A stretch of DNA of 52,729 nucleotides, from NCBI GenBank assembly GCA_938045805.1, contig CALIBL010000044.1, positions 1 through 52,729 of the forward strand, given 5' to 3'. Position 1 is the first letter of the stretch. The number at the start of each line of letters is the position of its first letter. Positions 43,064 through 52,254 of this stretch are shown here, one piece after another. Under the pieces are notes generated by a model. The model searched no databases and was not told the origin of the DNA. It saw only the letters and a list, made by a program, of their open reading frames with translations. Both the position numbers and the translations under genes were made by a program. This DNA is from an uncultured Rubripirellula sp. (GTDB lineage: Bacteria; Planctomycetota; Planctomycetia; Pirellulales; Pirellulaceae).

Positions 43064-44647
43064 CTAATCAGGAAGCTTGTTGTCTCGAATCTCAGTGAGT
43101 TTGATTTTTAAGTCTTCCTGAAACCTTTTTACGGTCGCCAAATATTCTGGGGCGTTGGCGAGGTTGTGGAATTGTTCAGGGTCGTTTGCGGTGTCAAATA
43201 GTTCAATACCTCCTGATGCGTCCTCACCATATTGTATGTAGGACCAGCGTTCTTCTCGCAGCAAGAAACCTTTTCGCATCGGCGCGACACTGAAAGCTGC
43301 TTGTCGAACCGTTTCATTGGGAGAAACTAGTAGCTCGGAAATGTCTTTTCCTTGAACATGTGGGGGAATCTCTAAACCGCAGAGTTGTGCGATGGTTGGG
43401 TATAGATCAAGCAGTTCGACCAAGCTGTGGCAGATAGCGGGTTCTTGACCAGGCACCGATACGATTAAGGGGACACCCGCAGATTCATCACGTAGTGAAA
43501 CTTTGGCCCAGAAATCATGCTCCCCAAGGTGGTACCCGTGGTCGCTCGTGAAAATCACGATTGTTTTGTCCCGTAAGCCGGAATCATCAAGTGCTTTTAG
43601 AACTTTACCCACTTGCGCATCCATGTATGAAACGGAAGCGTAGTAACCACCAATCGCTTTTTTTTGTCGACGAAGATCCATTTTCATGTTCAGGCTGGTT
43701 TTGTAGTTGATTCCAGCTTTAGGGATATCCGCCCAGTCATCAGCAAGACGGTGCGGTAATGTGAGTGAATCATAGGGCAGAAAGGGTTGGTAATAGTTTC
43801 TCGGTGCAACAAAGGGGACATGGGGGCGAACGAATCCAACGCCCAGCCAGAATGGCTGCTTCTTGCGGTCTGGGTGTCGTAAGATTTCAGCGGCTTTGGC
43901 GGCTGTTTTTCCGTCCGAGTGAACTAGGTCATCACCGTCTGCCTCAACGACAACGAAGGTGTTGCCACCCACAACAGGCTTCAGCCCGTCTGGGTTGTTT
44001 TCGAGCGTTTCGCCATCTCCTGGTGCTCGCCATTCAGGTCCTTGACTGTTGAATCTTTCTGTCCAAGAACGTTCGTCGTCGGCACCATCACCACCGTCTT
44101 CGATTCCGCCAGGAACGCCCATGTGGAAGATCTTGCTGACACGAGCTGCGTAGTATCCGTGGTTCTTAAAGTGCTCCGACCAGGTTGGAAGATCGCCGAT
44201 ACTTTCACGGGGGCTCTTGTATCCGAGCACCCCTGTGGCGTGTGGGTAAAAGCCTGACATGAATGAGGCTCGCGAGGGACCGCAGTAAGTACCTTGGCAA
44301 TAGGCTTTCGTGAAACGAACGCCTCGGTTAGCTATTGAGTCAATGTTTGGGGTTTGACATCGTTCATTGCCATAGCAAGATAAGGCATTCGCGGTGAGAT
44401 CATCCGAGATAATAAAGAGGACGTTGTAAGGCTGAGTCCGTTGCTCATTTTCAGCGGCGCAAGAAAAATCGCTGATCAACCAAATCATCGATCCCATGAT
44501 CATCAGAATGAGACAGCTGAAATGATTTACGGTTGTGGGAATCAGGAATCCCGTTTTGAGGAAATTTTGGGAGTTCAAAATATGCCTGTTCTGCTGATGC
44601 TTGTTGGTATGGTTCGATCGTGAAGTCATCTTATTTACACATTTCAT
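43064..44647 (-). CDS. Secreted sulfatase, iduronate-2-sulfatase-like
   Basis: Family S1 sulfatase, 527 aa. The long N-terminus has a hydrophobic segment at about 44-60 ending FSCAAE. SDDLTANALSCYG at 81-93, formylglycine motif CGPSR at 122-126 with ASFMSGFYPH, then KIFHMG, and SDHGYHLGEHDFWAK, which is the signature of iduronate-2-sulfatase relatives. The start is uncertain (44647 or 44629; no strong ribosome site). It lies 61 nt upstream of the DUF1592-family gene in the same direction, so the three may form one transcript. Substrate could be a sulfated uronic-acid glycan (inference from the family). Confidence 0.94.
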   Translation of the reverse strand: MKCVNKMTSRSNHTNKHQQNRHILNSQNFLKTGFLIPTTVNHFSCLILMIMGSMIWLISDFSCAAENEQRTQPYNVLFIISDDLTANALSCYGNERCQTPNIDSIANRGVRFTKAYCQGTYCGPSRASFMSGFYPHATGVLGYKSPRESIGDLPTWSEHFKNHGYYAARVSKIFHMGVPGGIEDGGDGADDERSWTERFNSQGPEWRAPGDGETLENNPDGLKPVVGGNTFVVVEADGDDLVHSDGKTAAKAAEILRHPDRKKQPFWLGVGFVRPHVPFVAPRNYYQPFLPYDSLTLPHRLADDWADIPKAGINYKTSLNMKMDLRRQKKAIGGYYASVSYMDAQVGKVLKALDDSGLRDKTIVIFTSDHGYHLGEHDFWAKVSLRDESAGVPLIVSVPGQEPAICHSLVELLDLYPTIAQLCGLEIPPHVQGKDISELLVSPNETVRQAAFSVAPMRKGFLLREERWSYIQYGEDASGGIELFDTANDPEQFHNLANAPEYLATVKRFQEDLKIKLTEIRDNKLPD

Positions 44648-44880
44648 GCCTGACCGAATGGATTGCGGTGATTGGGCTCGAGCGGGAAACTGCCTTTGGA
44701 AGGTGTAATCTCCTTTATGCGGATTGTAAGTGATTTTGTTTCTTCGAGGTGATTTACTTTCTTGCCGCAGCAGGGTGGGTGGGTCATGATGGTCTCACTG
44801 TCGATCCGTTCATTTTGCAGTGGCTGATCGGTGTTGTTGGTCTGGCTTAATTGAGCTCCCGATGGGGCATGGAGGATTCG

Positions 44881-45513
44881 ATGTTCACTCGCTGCACTTC
44901 CTTTATCGCATTTCTCTCGCTGATCAATGCGGGTTTTTCGCGAGCGGAAAACGGCGTGGATTTGGAGCCAAAGATTTTCCAGTGTCATCAAGCAGTGGTC
45001 AGTGAAGATTTTGGCGAGCAACTCCCTAGTAACGCTGTTCCCGTAAAAGGTCGCTGGACAGTATCCGAGGGTGCGCTTCAGGGTGTTGAGCTAGAGGCAG
45101 ACAAGCATGCAGCGGTTTTAAATTACCAGAAGCCGAATCGTGATTCCGCAGTTCGATTTCGTTTCAAACTAACTGATACATCTGGCGGATTTCATTTTAG
45201 TTTGAACCATGAGGCAGGCCATCTTTTTCGAGTGGTACTCGACAGCGATGGTGTTTCGGTGAAATTAGATAAAGATAAAAAAGACCCAGGTTCCAAAGCG
45301 GTGATTCTCGCTAATGCCAAACAGAAGATTGCCAAGGACCAATGGCACACGATGCTGATCGAAATGAAGGGTGATCAAGTTGTGACTCAACTTAGCCAGG
45401 GAGTGATGCTGGATGCGCGTCATCCAAAGCTTGCAGTTGCAAAACCGAATTACCGGTTCGTCACGCGTGGCAGTGCGTTATTGATTGATGATTTACGTAT
45501 CTTTGAGAAATGA
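44881..45513 (+). CDS. Small secreted jelly-roll (DUF1080/LamG-like) protein
   Basis: 210 aa from ATG 44881, chosen because GGAGG (44871-44875) lies five bases upstream and a Sec leader follows (hydrophobic 7-16, cleavage near SRA). The body has alternating beta strands: GRWTVSEGALQGVEL, AAVLNYQKPNRDSAVRFRFKL, GGFHFSLNHEAGHLFRVVLD, QWHTMLIEMKGDQVV, and a terminal LLIDDLRIFEK. This is the strand pattern of concanavalin-like folds shared with DUF1080, but no family is certain. It is divergent from the sulfatase and 99 nt upstream of the ASPIC gene. Possibly glycan-binding. Confidence 0.8.
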   Translation: MFTRCTSFIAFLSLINAGFSRAENGVDLEPKIFQCHQAVVSEDFGEQLPSNAVPVKGRWTVSEGALQGVELEADKHAAVLNYQKPNRDSAVRFRFKLTDTSGGFHFSLNHEAGHLFRVVLDSDGVSVKLDKDKKDPGSKAVILANAKQKIAKDQWHTMLIEMKGDQVVTQLSQGVMLDARHPKLAVAKPNYRFVTRGSALLIDDLRIFEK

Positions 45514-45612
45514 ATTTGAGTTTCTTCAAAAATGTCAGACGATTAGATCTCCTTGAAGTCTTTCGGTTTAATGTCGTGGGGTTGTTCGAGGAAATAGAAA
45601 GCGGAAATCGCC

Positions 45613-48600
45613 TTGAGTAGATTTAACGTGATAGCTTCCATTTCGACTGAGAAGGCTTTTTCTCTCTGCTTGGCCGGGATTGTCTTTCTCGTTGGTTGTC
45701 GTGAGGAAAGTGAACCCGCGGACATACCGCGAGTGCAATTCTCCGATGGTTTCGGTTCCTCGGTCGGGAATAATGATTCACTTTCGTCGCAAGATCGGGC
45801 GGTGGACTTTGGTGGCGACGGGTCGTTGGCCGACATTCCAGACCAGGGTGGGACAACCAATTCAGGTCAGGCTCCAGTCGACTATGTGCAATTGGAGAAA
45901 AAGATCAACTCCGCCGATGCGTTGGCTGCAAAAGGACAATTCAAGGAAGCGGCGAAGTTAGCAGTGGAGGTTGCCGGAGAACCGATTCCTGATCCAATCA
46001 TGCCGCTAATGAAAGCCTTTGATTGGTACCTCCGTGATTTAGATTTGCAGATGGCTGAGCAGGTTTGTGTCTTAGCGATCCAAGGAGACCCAAGTGATCC
46101 CAGACCACGACGCGCTCTCGCTCAGTTATTGAATGCGGAAGGTCGTCGTTACGAGGCAAGCCAGCAGGTGGAGGACTTGATTCGTCTCGGAGCCGCATTT
46201 CCTCGGGAAATACTGAGTTTGATTGACTTAAGCGGGCCTTTTGATTTGGTTTCCTTTTCGGAAATTTTGGGTGACGGCAAAGGCTCGCTAATCGAACTTG
46301 GTACTGCGAGAAGGCGTTTTGTTGCCGAGGCAAAACCAGAAGAAGCTCTAGCGATTCTGGAAGAGCTATCGCGAGCCATTCCGCATCCCGCGGTGGCCGC
46401 CTTGCAGGGCAGGATACTGGCTGAGCAGGTTGAATTGGAGCGGTTGGTTCAATGGGCATCTGACTTACCCGAAGGCACAACGGATCAACCGGAGTATTGG
46501 TTGGCGGTGGGCCTGTGGTGTGTCCATCAACAGAAGGATCAAGAGGCGGTACGGGCACTTGCTGAATCCCTGGTGCGTGATCCCACTAATCGTCGAGCCA
46601 TTCGAGCCCTGGCTGCAACCTTTGGCCGAATGGGTAAGACCGATTTAGCGAGGAAGACTCAGGAAACGTTGGGAGTGCTGGATTCCATTTTCCGTGACGC
46701 AAGTTCTGCGGATGCCGCTCAGTCCATGAAGATTGCCACTGACTTCCATCAGCTGCAACGTCTATGGGAGTCCGTTGTTTGGTTCCGTCAGTCTTTTGAG
46801 CTCGCAGGTGTTCTCGAGCAAAGAGCTGACGAGTTGAACACTCGAGTGGCACAGATTCGACAATGGGAATCACAGTATGAACCGATGGATCTGGCTAAGA
46901 TCCGAGTTGAAAAGATGTTTGGTTTGAAGATCCAAGACTATCCCGAGGTTGCACTTGCTGATTTGTCATCGATGAAAAGGAATCAAAGCCAAGCTGAAGG
47001 AATTTCCGGCTCTGGTTCTCCGGATCAACGTCAAATACGATTTGAAGAAGTTGCCGCCGAACTCAACTTAAAGACATCCTTTGTCAGCGAATACCCTCTC
47101 GATCAAGTCGATTTTTGGTTGTACCAAGCCAATGGCGGGGGGCTTGGAGCTTTTGATTACGACCTTGATGGAAATTGTGACCTCTACGTCGTGCAGTCCG
47201 GCGGCAATCCGCGAGCTGCTGATTCAAGCGCTCCCAACGAATTGTTCAGAAATCTGGATGGTAAGTCTTTTTTGGACGTTTCAGCGAGCACTCAGACACA
47301 GGACCGCGGGTATGGTCAGGGTGTTTGCGCCGCTGACTTGAACCAAGACGGCTGGTTGGATTTGGTGGTTGCAAACATTGGTTTAAATGCCGTCTATTTC
47401 AATCAGGGGGATGGGACTTTTCGTCGAGCCAATGATGAGTACTGGTCGAGTGACTCAGCGGCGTGGACGTCCAGTATTGCGGTGGGTGATCTTGACGGTG
47501 ATCAGTTACCTGAGGTGATCGAAGTGAATTACTTGGATGATCCTCAGATTTTCGAGCGGAAGTGTGTTGGCAAGCAGCTTGAATGTACTCCTCAGCGTTT
47601 CCGAGCTGCTGTGGATGGATTTTTTCGAACGCAAGAAGACGGCTCCTTGGTCTCGTGGAATGGTGCGGTCGATTCAGGTGATAAACCGAACTATGGTTTC
47701 GGCGCGATCCTCACCAACGTCGATGGTTTGGCGGGGAATGATCTTTTTGTGTCCAATGACGGAGATGTGAATCATCTTTGGCGAAGCCTTTCATTGGGTG
47801 TAGATTCAGCCAGTGGAAATTCGCCTGAATTTCGCTTGAGTGAGGCGGGAGCTCTTTCTGGTTGTAGTATCGGAGTTAACGGGTTAAGTCAGGCGTGCAT
47901 GGGAATTGCTTCGGGTGACTTCGATCGAAATGGGACCTTTGATCTGTTAATCACCAATTTTCATAACGAGCCATTGAATCTCTTTCTTCAAGTGAGTCCC
48001 GGTCTCTTCGTTGATGAAGCGTTGAAGTACGGTTTAGCGCAGAGCGCCAAAGATGTCCTTGGTTTTGGCGTGCAGTCCATTGATTTTGATCACGACGGTT
48101 GGCTTGATGCAGCAGTAAGTAACGGGCATCTCTATGACGCGAGATATGCTGATGTACCGTTTCAGATGCAATCGCAATTGTTTCGTGGCGGAAAGCATGG
48201 CTTTTCACTTCAAGATTCAAAAGTGGCCGGTGAGTATTGGGGGCGATCTCATTTAGCGAGAACTTTGGCGACGTTCGATTTCAATCGAGATGGCAGGATC
48301 GATTTGATTGCCAGCCATCTCGATCAGCCAATCGCCGTGCTGCGTAACGAATCACAGGCGGGGAATTGGCTTCACTTAGAGTTGATCGGTGTGCAATCGG
48401 AGCGAGATGCGATCGGGGCGAAGGTGACTGTGTATTGCGAGGATGAGAGTTGGACCTCTTGGGTAGTTTCCGGTGATGGCTACATGTGTACAAACCAAGC
48501 AGGATTGCACTTTGGGATTGGTAATCATCAAAGGATTGACCGCGTCGAGATCCTGTGGCCGTCAGGTGAGCAGCAGGTCTTGGATTCGCTCGCGGCCAAT

Positions 48601-48648
48601 CAACGAGTGTTGATCGTGGAGGGACACTCCTTCCACCGCCAAGATTGA
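45613..48648 (+). CDS. TPR / VCBS-FG-GAP / ASPIC-UnbV lipoprotein
   Basis: About 1011 aa. Lipoprotein leader: hydrophobic 17-27 and a lipobox LVGC with Cys 29. Residues about 90-420 are TPR-like helical repeats (KINSADALAAKGQFKEAAKLA, LNAEGRRYEASQQVEDLIRLG). From about 490 to 890 come VCBS/FG-GAP propeller blades with Asp-rich Ca loops (DYDLDGNCDLYV, DLNQDGWLDLVVAN, DLDGDQLPEVIEVN, DFDRNGTFDLLI, DFDHDGWLDAAVS, DFNRDGRIDLIAS). The ASPIC/UnbV domain ends it (WLHLELIGVQSERDAIGAKVTV, VEILWPSGEQQ). The start is a TTG; GTG 45628 is an alternative. It is followed by the seven-haem cytochrome. Probably surface-displayed adhesion or binding protein. Confidence 0.9.
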   Translation: MSRFNVIASISTEKAFSLCLAGIVFLVGCREESEPADIPRVQFSDGFGSSVGNNDSLSSQDRAVDFGGDGSLADIPDQGGTTNSGQAPVDYVQLEKKINSADALAAKGQFKEAAKLAVEVAGEPIPDPIMPLMKAFDWYLRDLDLQMAEQVCVLAIQGDPSDPRPRRALAQLLNAEGRRYEASQQVEDLIRLGAAFPREILSLIDLSGPFDLVSFSEILGDGKGSLIELGTARRRFVAEAKPEEALAILEELSRAIPHPAVAALQGRILAEQVELERLVQWASDLPEGTTDQPEYWLAVGLWCVHQQKDQEAVRALAESLVRDPTNRRAIRALAATFGRMGKTDLARKTQETLGVLDSIFRDASSADAAQSMKIATDFHQLQRLWESVVWFRQSFELAGVLEQRADELNTRVAQIRQWESQYEPMDLAKIRVEKMFGLKIQDYPEVALADLSSMKRNQSQAEGISGSGSPDQRQIRFEEVAAELNLKTSFVSEYPLDQVDFWLYQANGGGLGAFDYDLDGNCDLYVVQSGGNPRAADSSAPNELFRNLDGKSFLDVSASTQTQDRGYGQGVCAADLNQDGWLDLVVANIGLNAVYFNQGDGTFRRANDEYWSSDSAAWTSSIAVGDLDGDQLPEVIEVNYLDDPQIFERKCVGKQLECTPQRFRAAVDGFFRTQEDGSLVSWNGAVDSGDKPNYGFGAILTNVDGLAGNDLFVSNDGDVNHLWRSLSLGVDSASGNSPEFRLSEAGALSGCSIGVNGLSQACMGIASGDFDRNGTFDLLITNFHNEPLNLFLQVSPGLFVDEALKYGLAQSAKDVLGFGVQSIDFDHDGWLDAAVSNGHLYDARYADVPFQMQSQLFRGGKHGFSLQDSKVAGEYWGRSHLARTLATFDFNRDGRIDLIASHLDQPIAVLRNESQAGNWLHLELIGVQSERDAIGAKVTVYCEDESWTSWVVSGDGYMCTNQAGLHFGIGNHQRIDRVEILWPSGEQQVLDSLAANQRVLIVEGHSFHRQD

Positions 48649-48890
48649 ATTTCACCGAGATTTTTTTGCAATTATCAAAGTAGCACGCGGATTCGCGGTG
48701 TATTGGACACCCGTACTTGCCGAAGCTTAGGCAGAGGTAACGGGTCTGTTGAATTCTATCTTACTTTTTGTTTCGTCATGACTCATACTGCGGTCTGATG
48801 CGTAACGTTGCAGTTTGACCTAGGTTGGACTTTGATCGAGGTTTTTCTCTGCGCCAGTCGCGGATCGATTTTCATTTAGGTCAGTCTTCG

Positions 48891-50324
48891 ATGAAACGTA
48901 ATATCTTTCTCCTAATCGCTGTCATCGCCGGAATCAGTGTATTCTTTTTATCTCGGAACGATTCCGAGGATGGGACGGTTGATGTTGCGGCTCTGGCAAG
49001 GGAGCGGGCGAGGAAAGAAGCGGTTGCCGAAGCCAACGCAATCGCCAGTCAGTCTGATCTTGCAGTTCTTGCGAAGCAGAGTAAAGGTCAGCCCTTACCC
49101 GAGTATCTCGCTTCCGATGTAGACCCCTCTGGAAGGTTTTGGCTCGTCGGAAACCCAGAAAGTGAATTCGGTGTTGAGATTCCTTTTGAGCCGGGGAACC
49201 TCCCGGCTGTCAAATCAGAACGAGGTGCGCGGCCGAACAAAGCAGGTTTTCTGGGCGCTGAATCCTGCCAAGAATGCCATGCCGATAAGTATGAATCTTT
49301 CATCGAGACGGCTCACCATCGAACTTCACGCGTTGCGACTCTGGACGAGATTTCAGGTCCTTTGAGCGGTGGGAAAAATCGGATGAGAACGCTCCATCCC
49401 GAAATTGGATTTGAAATGTTGGAGCGTGATGAGATTGCTTATCAAAGGGTGTCCTTCTTTGGCTGGCAATTTGAAGTGCCCATGCAATTGATTATGGGTT
49501 CGTCGAAAATGGCAGAGACCTACCTGTACTGGCACGGAGATAAACTTTTTCAGCTCAACTGCACTTATCTTTCCGAGCCAGATGCTTGGATCAATAGTCC
49601 AGGTTACCTTGATGGCGATGCGGCCTACGCGAGACCGATTCAATCCGGCTGTCTTGATTGCCATACGACCTACGCCGCCTTTGAAAAAGATCCCAATCAT
49701 TTTGATCCAGACTCGCTGATCTTAGGTGTTTCATGTGAACGTTGTCATGGACCGGGACAGCAACACGTTGATTACCACCACGCGCATCCGAATGACAAGA
49801 AATCACAATTCATGGTGGTTCCCAGCAAGCTGAGTCGAGAACTTGAGATGGATGTGTGCGGGCAGTGTCATACCGGTGATAAAGCACCCAAGGCGGCCGA
49901 AGCGTTTGGTTTTCGGCCCGGTGATCGACTTGAAGATCATTATGACCAACTCGAAGGCCACGACGAATCTGCCAACAGTGTTCATACCTCAAATCAGATT
50001 GCTCGCCTTGCTCTCAGTGCCTGCTTCAAGGAATCGGAGATGGCGTGCGTGCAGTGTCATGATCCTCACAAGAACGAACGCGGGCTCAGTCAAGTCTTTT
50101 CACAGCGATGCTTGAAATGTCATCAGGAAGAGCATTGTGGAATGCATGAAGAGTTGGGCATGAAGCTCAGTGAGAATTGCATCGATTGCCACATGCCGAG
50201 GCGGGCTACCGCTAATTTGCGCGTGGAAACGATTGGTGGTCAGGTTTTTCCTCCGCTGCGTGACCATTACATTCGAGTGGACAAGGAAGCGACCAACCAG
50301 TATCTCGATTCAATCAAGCAGTAG
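48891..50324 (+). CDS. Seven-haem cytochrome c protein
   Basis: 477 aa from ATG 48891, placing a hydrophobic anchor or leader at residues 4-20; TTG 48825 would add 22 residues. A charged Ala/Arg/Glu helix follows. Seven CxxCH sites in order: CQECH, CLDCH, CERCH, CGQCH, CVQCH, CLKCH, CIDCH, with many extra His that can serve as bis-His ligands. The spacing and motifs (GAESCQECHADKYESF, GVSCERCHGPG, MACVQCHDPH, CIDCHMPRR) resemble the cytochrome c-554/multihaem group that carries or uses electrons in N- or C-compound redox. It forms a gene pair with the ASPIC lipoprotein (242 nt gap). Confidence 0.92.
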   Translation: MKRNIFLLIAVIAGISVFFLSRNDSEDGTVDVAALARERARKEAVAEANAIASQSDLAVLAKQSKGQPLPEYLASDVDPSGRFWLVGNPESEFGVEIPFEPGNLPAVKSERGARPNKAGFLGAESCQECHADKYESFIETAHHRTSRVATLDEISGPLSGGKNRMRTLHPEIGFEMLERDEIAYQRVSFFGWQFEVPMQLIMGSSKMAETYLYWHGDKLFQLNCTYLSEPDAWINSPGYLDGDAAYARPIQSGCLDCHTTYAAFEKDPNHFDPDSLILGVSCERCHGPGQQHVDYHHAHPNDKKSQFMVVPSKLSRELEMDVCGQCHTGDKAPKAAEAFGFRPGDRLEDHYDQLEGHDESANSVHTSNQIARLALSACFKESEMACVQCHDPHKNERGLSQVFSQRCLKCHQEEHCGMHEELGMKLSENCIDCHMPRRATANLRVETIGGQVFPPLRDHYIRVDKEATNQYLDSIKQ

Positions 50325-50355
50325 CTTTTGCCTCTCCATTTAAATATGAAGCTAT

Positions 50356-50389
50356 AAAAAAGCCTCACCTGAAGGTTCAGGTGAGGCTT
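50356..50389 (-). terminator. Intrinsic terminator of DUF1559 gene 1
   Basis: Perfect 14-bp inverted repeat (50360-50373 with 50376-50389). Read on the minus strand the stem runs into six T residues (50361-50356), so it ends the minus-strand DUF1559 gene 30 nt after its stop. On the plus strand there is no T tract. Confidence 0.92.
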
Positions 50390-50418
50390 CGATATTTAGG
50401 TTGTGATTGAATCAGAGC

Positions 50419-51690
50419 TTACTGATTGAGTTGCTCTTCGATCACTTCTTTGACGGCTCGTGTACCGAGAGCACCCCAAAGTCCGTAAGGACTTGGTGCG
50501 CCTGGTTCCGCTCCGGGATACCAGCCTGGATTGCTTCCTGTACCACGCTCAATCGGTGGCAAGGTGTTATCACCCGCCTCGATCGAGTCGGTGATGAAGA
50601 CAACCGCTCCGTCACCCATCAGCACGTGAGCACCGCCTTGGTGGCGACTACCGGCAGAGAAGACTCCTTCGTTGTAGTCACCGCCACCGACATGGCAGCT
50701 TGGGCTGTTTGGTGGCAGGATGGTGGTGAAGGAGGTGTACATGGGTCGGAAGTCGGCCCAGCGGCAACCTTTACATTGGTCGCTACCGCTTCCGTGCATC
50801 GGAGCAGTGCGGGCGTAAAACGTGGGTCGCTCGGGATCGATGTGATTCCCAGAAGCACAGAGGCTTGGGTTGGCTTCGAGCGAGGTAGTGCTCTTGCCAC
50901 CCGGGAAACCGCGAACCCAGTCTGAGACGACTTCGCGAGTACCAAGCGAGGTAGCGATTTCGCCAGCCATGACGGTGTTGGCGAGACCATCGAGGACGTC
51001 ACGGAACTTGGTGACGCGGCGATTCCAAAACATCCCTCGGCAAGCAGCACGCGAACGAGTTGCCATCCAGCCTAGGTCACTTTGCCCACCACCCTTGTTG
51101 TTGTGGAAGAATCCCCACTCACTGGTGCCACCGTAGTTGACGCGGTCGAGTGCGTCTCCGATGCAAGCGGCGTAGTTGCTGCGTCCATGACCTGGTAGTC
51201 CAATCGCAGGATCGCTTGGGCATCGGTAAGTAGGTACATCGGTTTCCCAAGGTGCGTACTGCCGAACCCAAGGACATGGTCCCATGGCAGGCCACATTTG
51301 GATGCCGTTATAGGAAAGAACTCCACCAGGCATGGTGTAACCGGGGGTTACTTCAGTGCTCTGGTTGGAGATTTTCTCCCAGAGAGCTTGTTGCTCGACG
51401 AAAGGAGTGAGTGGAACAAGCCAGCTCAAAAATAGACGGTTACCGTTCCAAGTCACGTTGCCAGCTCGAGATCGCGTGGTTCCGGTACCGTTTTGTGGTA
51501 GCTGCTTGTAGGAGGAGTGATAGTTGTGAACTGCAAGGCCGATCTGCTTGAAGTTGTTACTGCAAGACATACGACGAGCAGCTTCCCGAGCAGCTTGAAC
51601 GGCCGGTAGGAGCAGGCCCACCAAAATACCGATGATCGCGATGACCACCAGCAATTCAACCAGCGTAAAACCGCTGCGTTGTCGTTTCAT
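50419..51690 (-). CDS. DUF1559 prepilin-like protein with H-X9-DG motif (copy 1)
   Basis: 423 aa. Type IV prepilin/pseudopilin leader: short basic N-terminus, then G-FTLVELLVVIAIIG (cleavage between Gly and Phe by prepilin peptidase) and a long N-terminal helix with AREAARRMSC. DUF1559 body: NNFKQIGLAVHNYHSSYKQLPQNG. The C-terminal part contains SRHQGGAHVLMGDGAV, the H-x9-D-G motif of this planctomycete family. ATG 51690 is chosen because AAGGGG lies six bases upstream and the prepilin leader begins there; a frame extending to 51846 lacks these signs. Large families of such proteins occur in planctomycetes; function unproven, presumed to be pseudopilins or cell-surface proteins. Its neighbour on the same strand is a close paralogue. 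Confidence 0.95.
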   Translation of the reverse strand: MKRQRSGFTLVELLVVIAIIGILVGLLLPAVQAAREAARRMSCSNNFKQIGLAVHNYHSSYKQLPQNGTGTTRSRAGNVTWNGNRLFLSWLVPLTPFVEQQALWEKISNQSTEVTPGYTMPGGVLSYNGIQMWPAMGPCPWVRQYAPWETDVPTYRCPSDPAIGLPGHGRSNYAACIGDALDRVNYGGTSEWGFFHNNKGGGQSDLGWMATRSRAACRGMFWNRRVTKFRDVLDGLANTVMAGEIATSLGTREVVSDWVRGFPGGKSTTSLEANPSLCASGNHIDPERPTFYARTAPMHGSGSDQCKGCRWADFRPMYTSFTTILPPNSPSCHVGGGDYNEGVFSAGSRHQGGAHVLMGDGAVVFITDSIEAGDNTLPPIERGTGSNPGWYPGAEPGAPSPYGLWGALGTRAVKEVIEEQLNQ

Positions 51691-51988
51691 AAGAGACCCC
51701 TTAGAAAAGAAATAAATGAAAAAAGACCGGCCTTTCCGTCTCTCCATGGTCTTTCGCAATGGGGGCTTGGTACCCACAGCATTCATGGATTCGACGTGGG
51801 AAACTTGGTTATGCCAACCACTGAAAAATAATGGATTGCCTACCACAGCTTCCTAGCGGTGCTGTCTGAAACGGTGCCGACGAACAACATCGGCACTGAT
51901 TCCTCAATCGTCCAAAAGCCGTTTCCGAAGAAACACTTTTGGATAAACAAAACAATAAGGGGTGAAGGCCACATGAGTCACTATCGCG

Positions 51989-52017
51989 ATTGTCCAAAAC
52001 AAATAAGCAATTGTCCA
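51989..52017. repeat. Direct repeat ATTGTCCA, 21-bp period
   Basis: ATTGTCCA occurs at 51989-51996 and 52010-52017, i.e. two DNA helical turns apart, about 300 nt upstream of the DUF1559 start at 51690. The spacing suits a regulator binding one face of the helix, but two 8-mers could be chance. Confidence 0.4.
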
Positions 52018-52167
52018 TGTTGCTGGTGTGAGACCTGTTAGAGTCACCGCAGTGCGAAGTAAACCGCCTTTGGAGGGGGAAGTTGAGGCTAGAACGGCGT
52101 TGCAAGGCGAACGCGTAACGGATCGTAGAAGAACCGGTAACCGATCTCGGAGGAAACCAGGCGCAAG

Positions 52168-52202
52168 AAAAAACCCTCGGGGAAACTTTGTCCCTGAGGG
52201 TT
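52168..52202 (-). terminator. Intrinsic terminator of DUF1559 gene 2
   Basis: 12-bp stem with one G-T wobble (52172-52183 with 52191-52202) and a 7-nt loop. On the minus strand it is followed by six T residues (52173-52168). It lies 52 nt after the stop of the partial DUF1559 gene. Confidence 0.9.
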
Positions 52203-52254
52203 CAGGATGAGTTAGACGCAGAGGTTCCGTCATGCAGTCGTGATAGGCAGACCC

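Larger units (their letters stand above)
51691..52254. promoter_or_regulatory. Intergenic region between the two DUF1559 genes
   Basis: 564 nt. It holds the terminator of the upstream DUF1559 gene (52168-52202), a pair of direct repeats at 51989-52017, and presumably the promoter of DUF1559 copy 1. A third, imperfect copy (AATCGTCCAAAA) starts at 51906. No protein-coding frame is convincing. Confidence 0.55.

Noticed and set aside
50134..50151. Possible eighth haem site (HCGMH) in the seven-haem cytochrome
   Set aside because: It does not fit C-x-x-C-H; only one Cys is present.
50360..50389. Hairpin considered as plus-strand terminator of the seven-haem cytochrome
   Set aside because: The T tract is only on the minus strand; assigned to the DUF1559 gene. 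A weaker bidirectional effect is not excluded.
51900..52020. CRISPR array suggested by repeated short motif
   Set aside because: Repeats are only 8 nt, two exact copies, with no spacer structure or cas genes.
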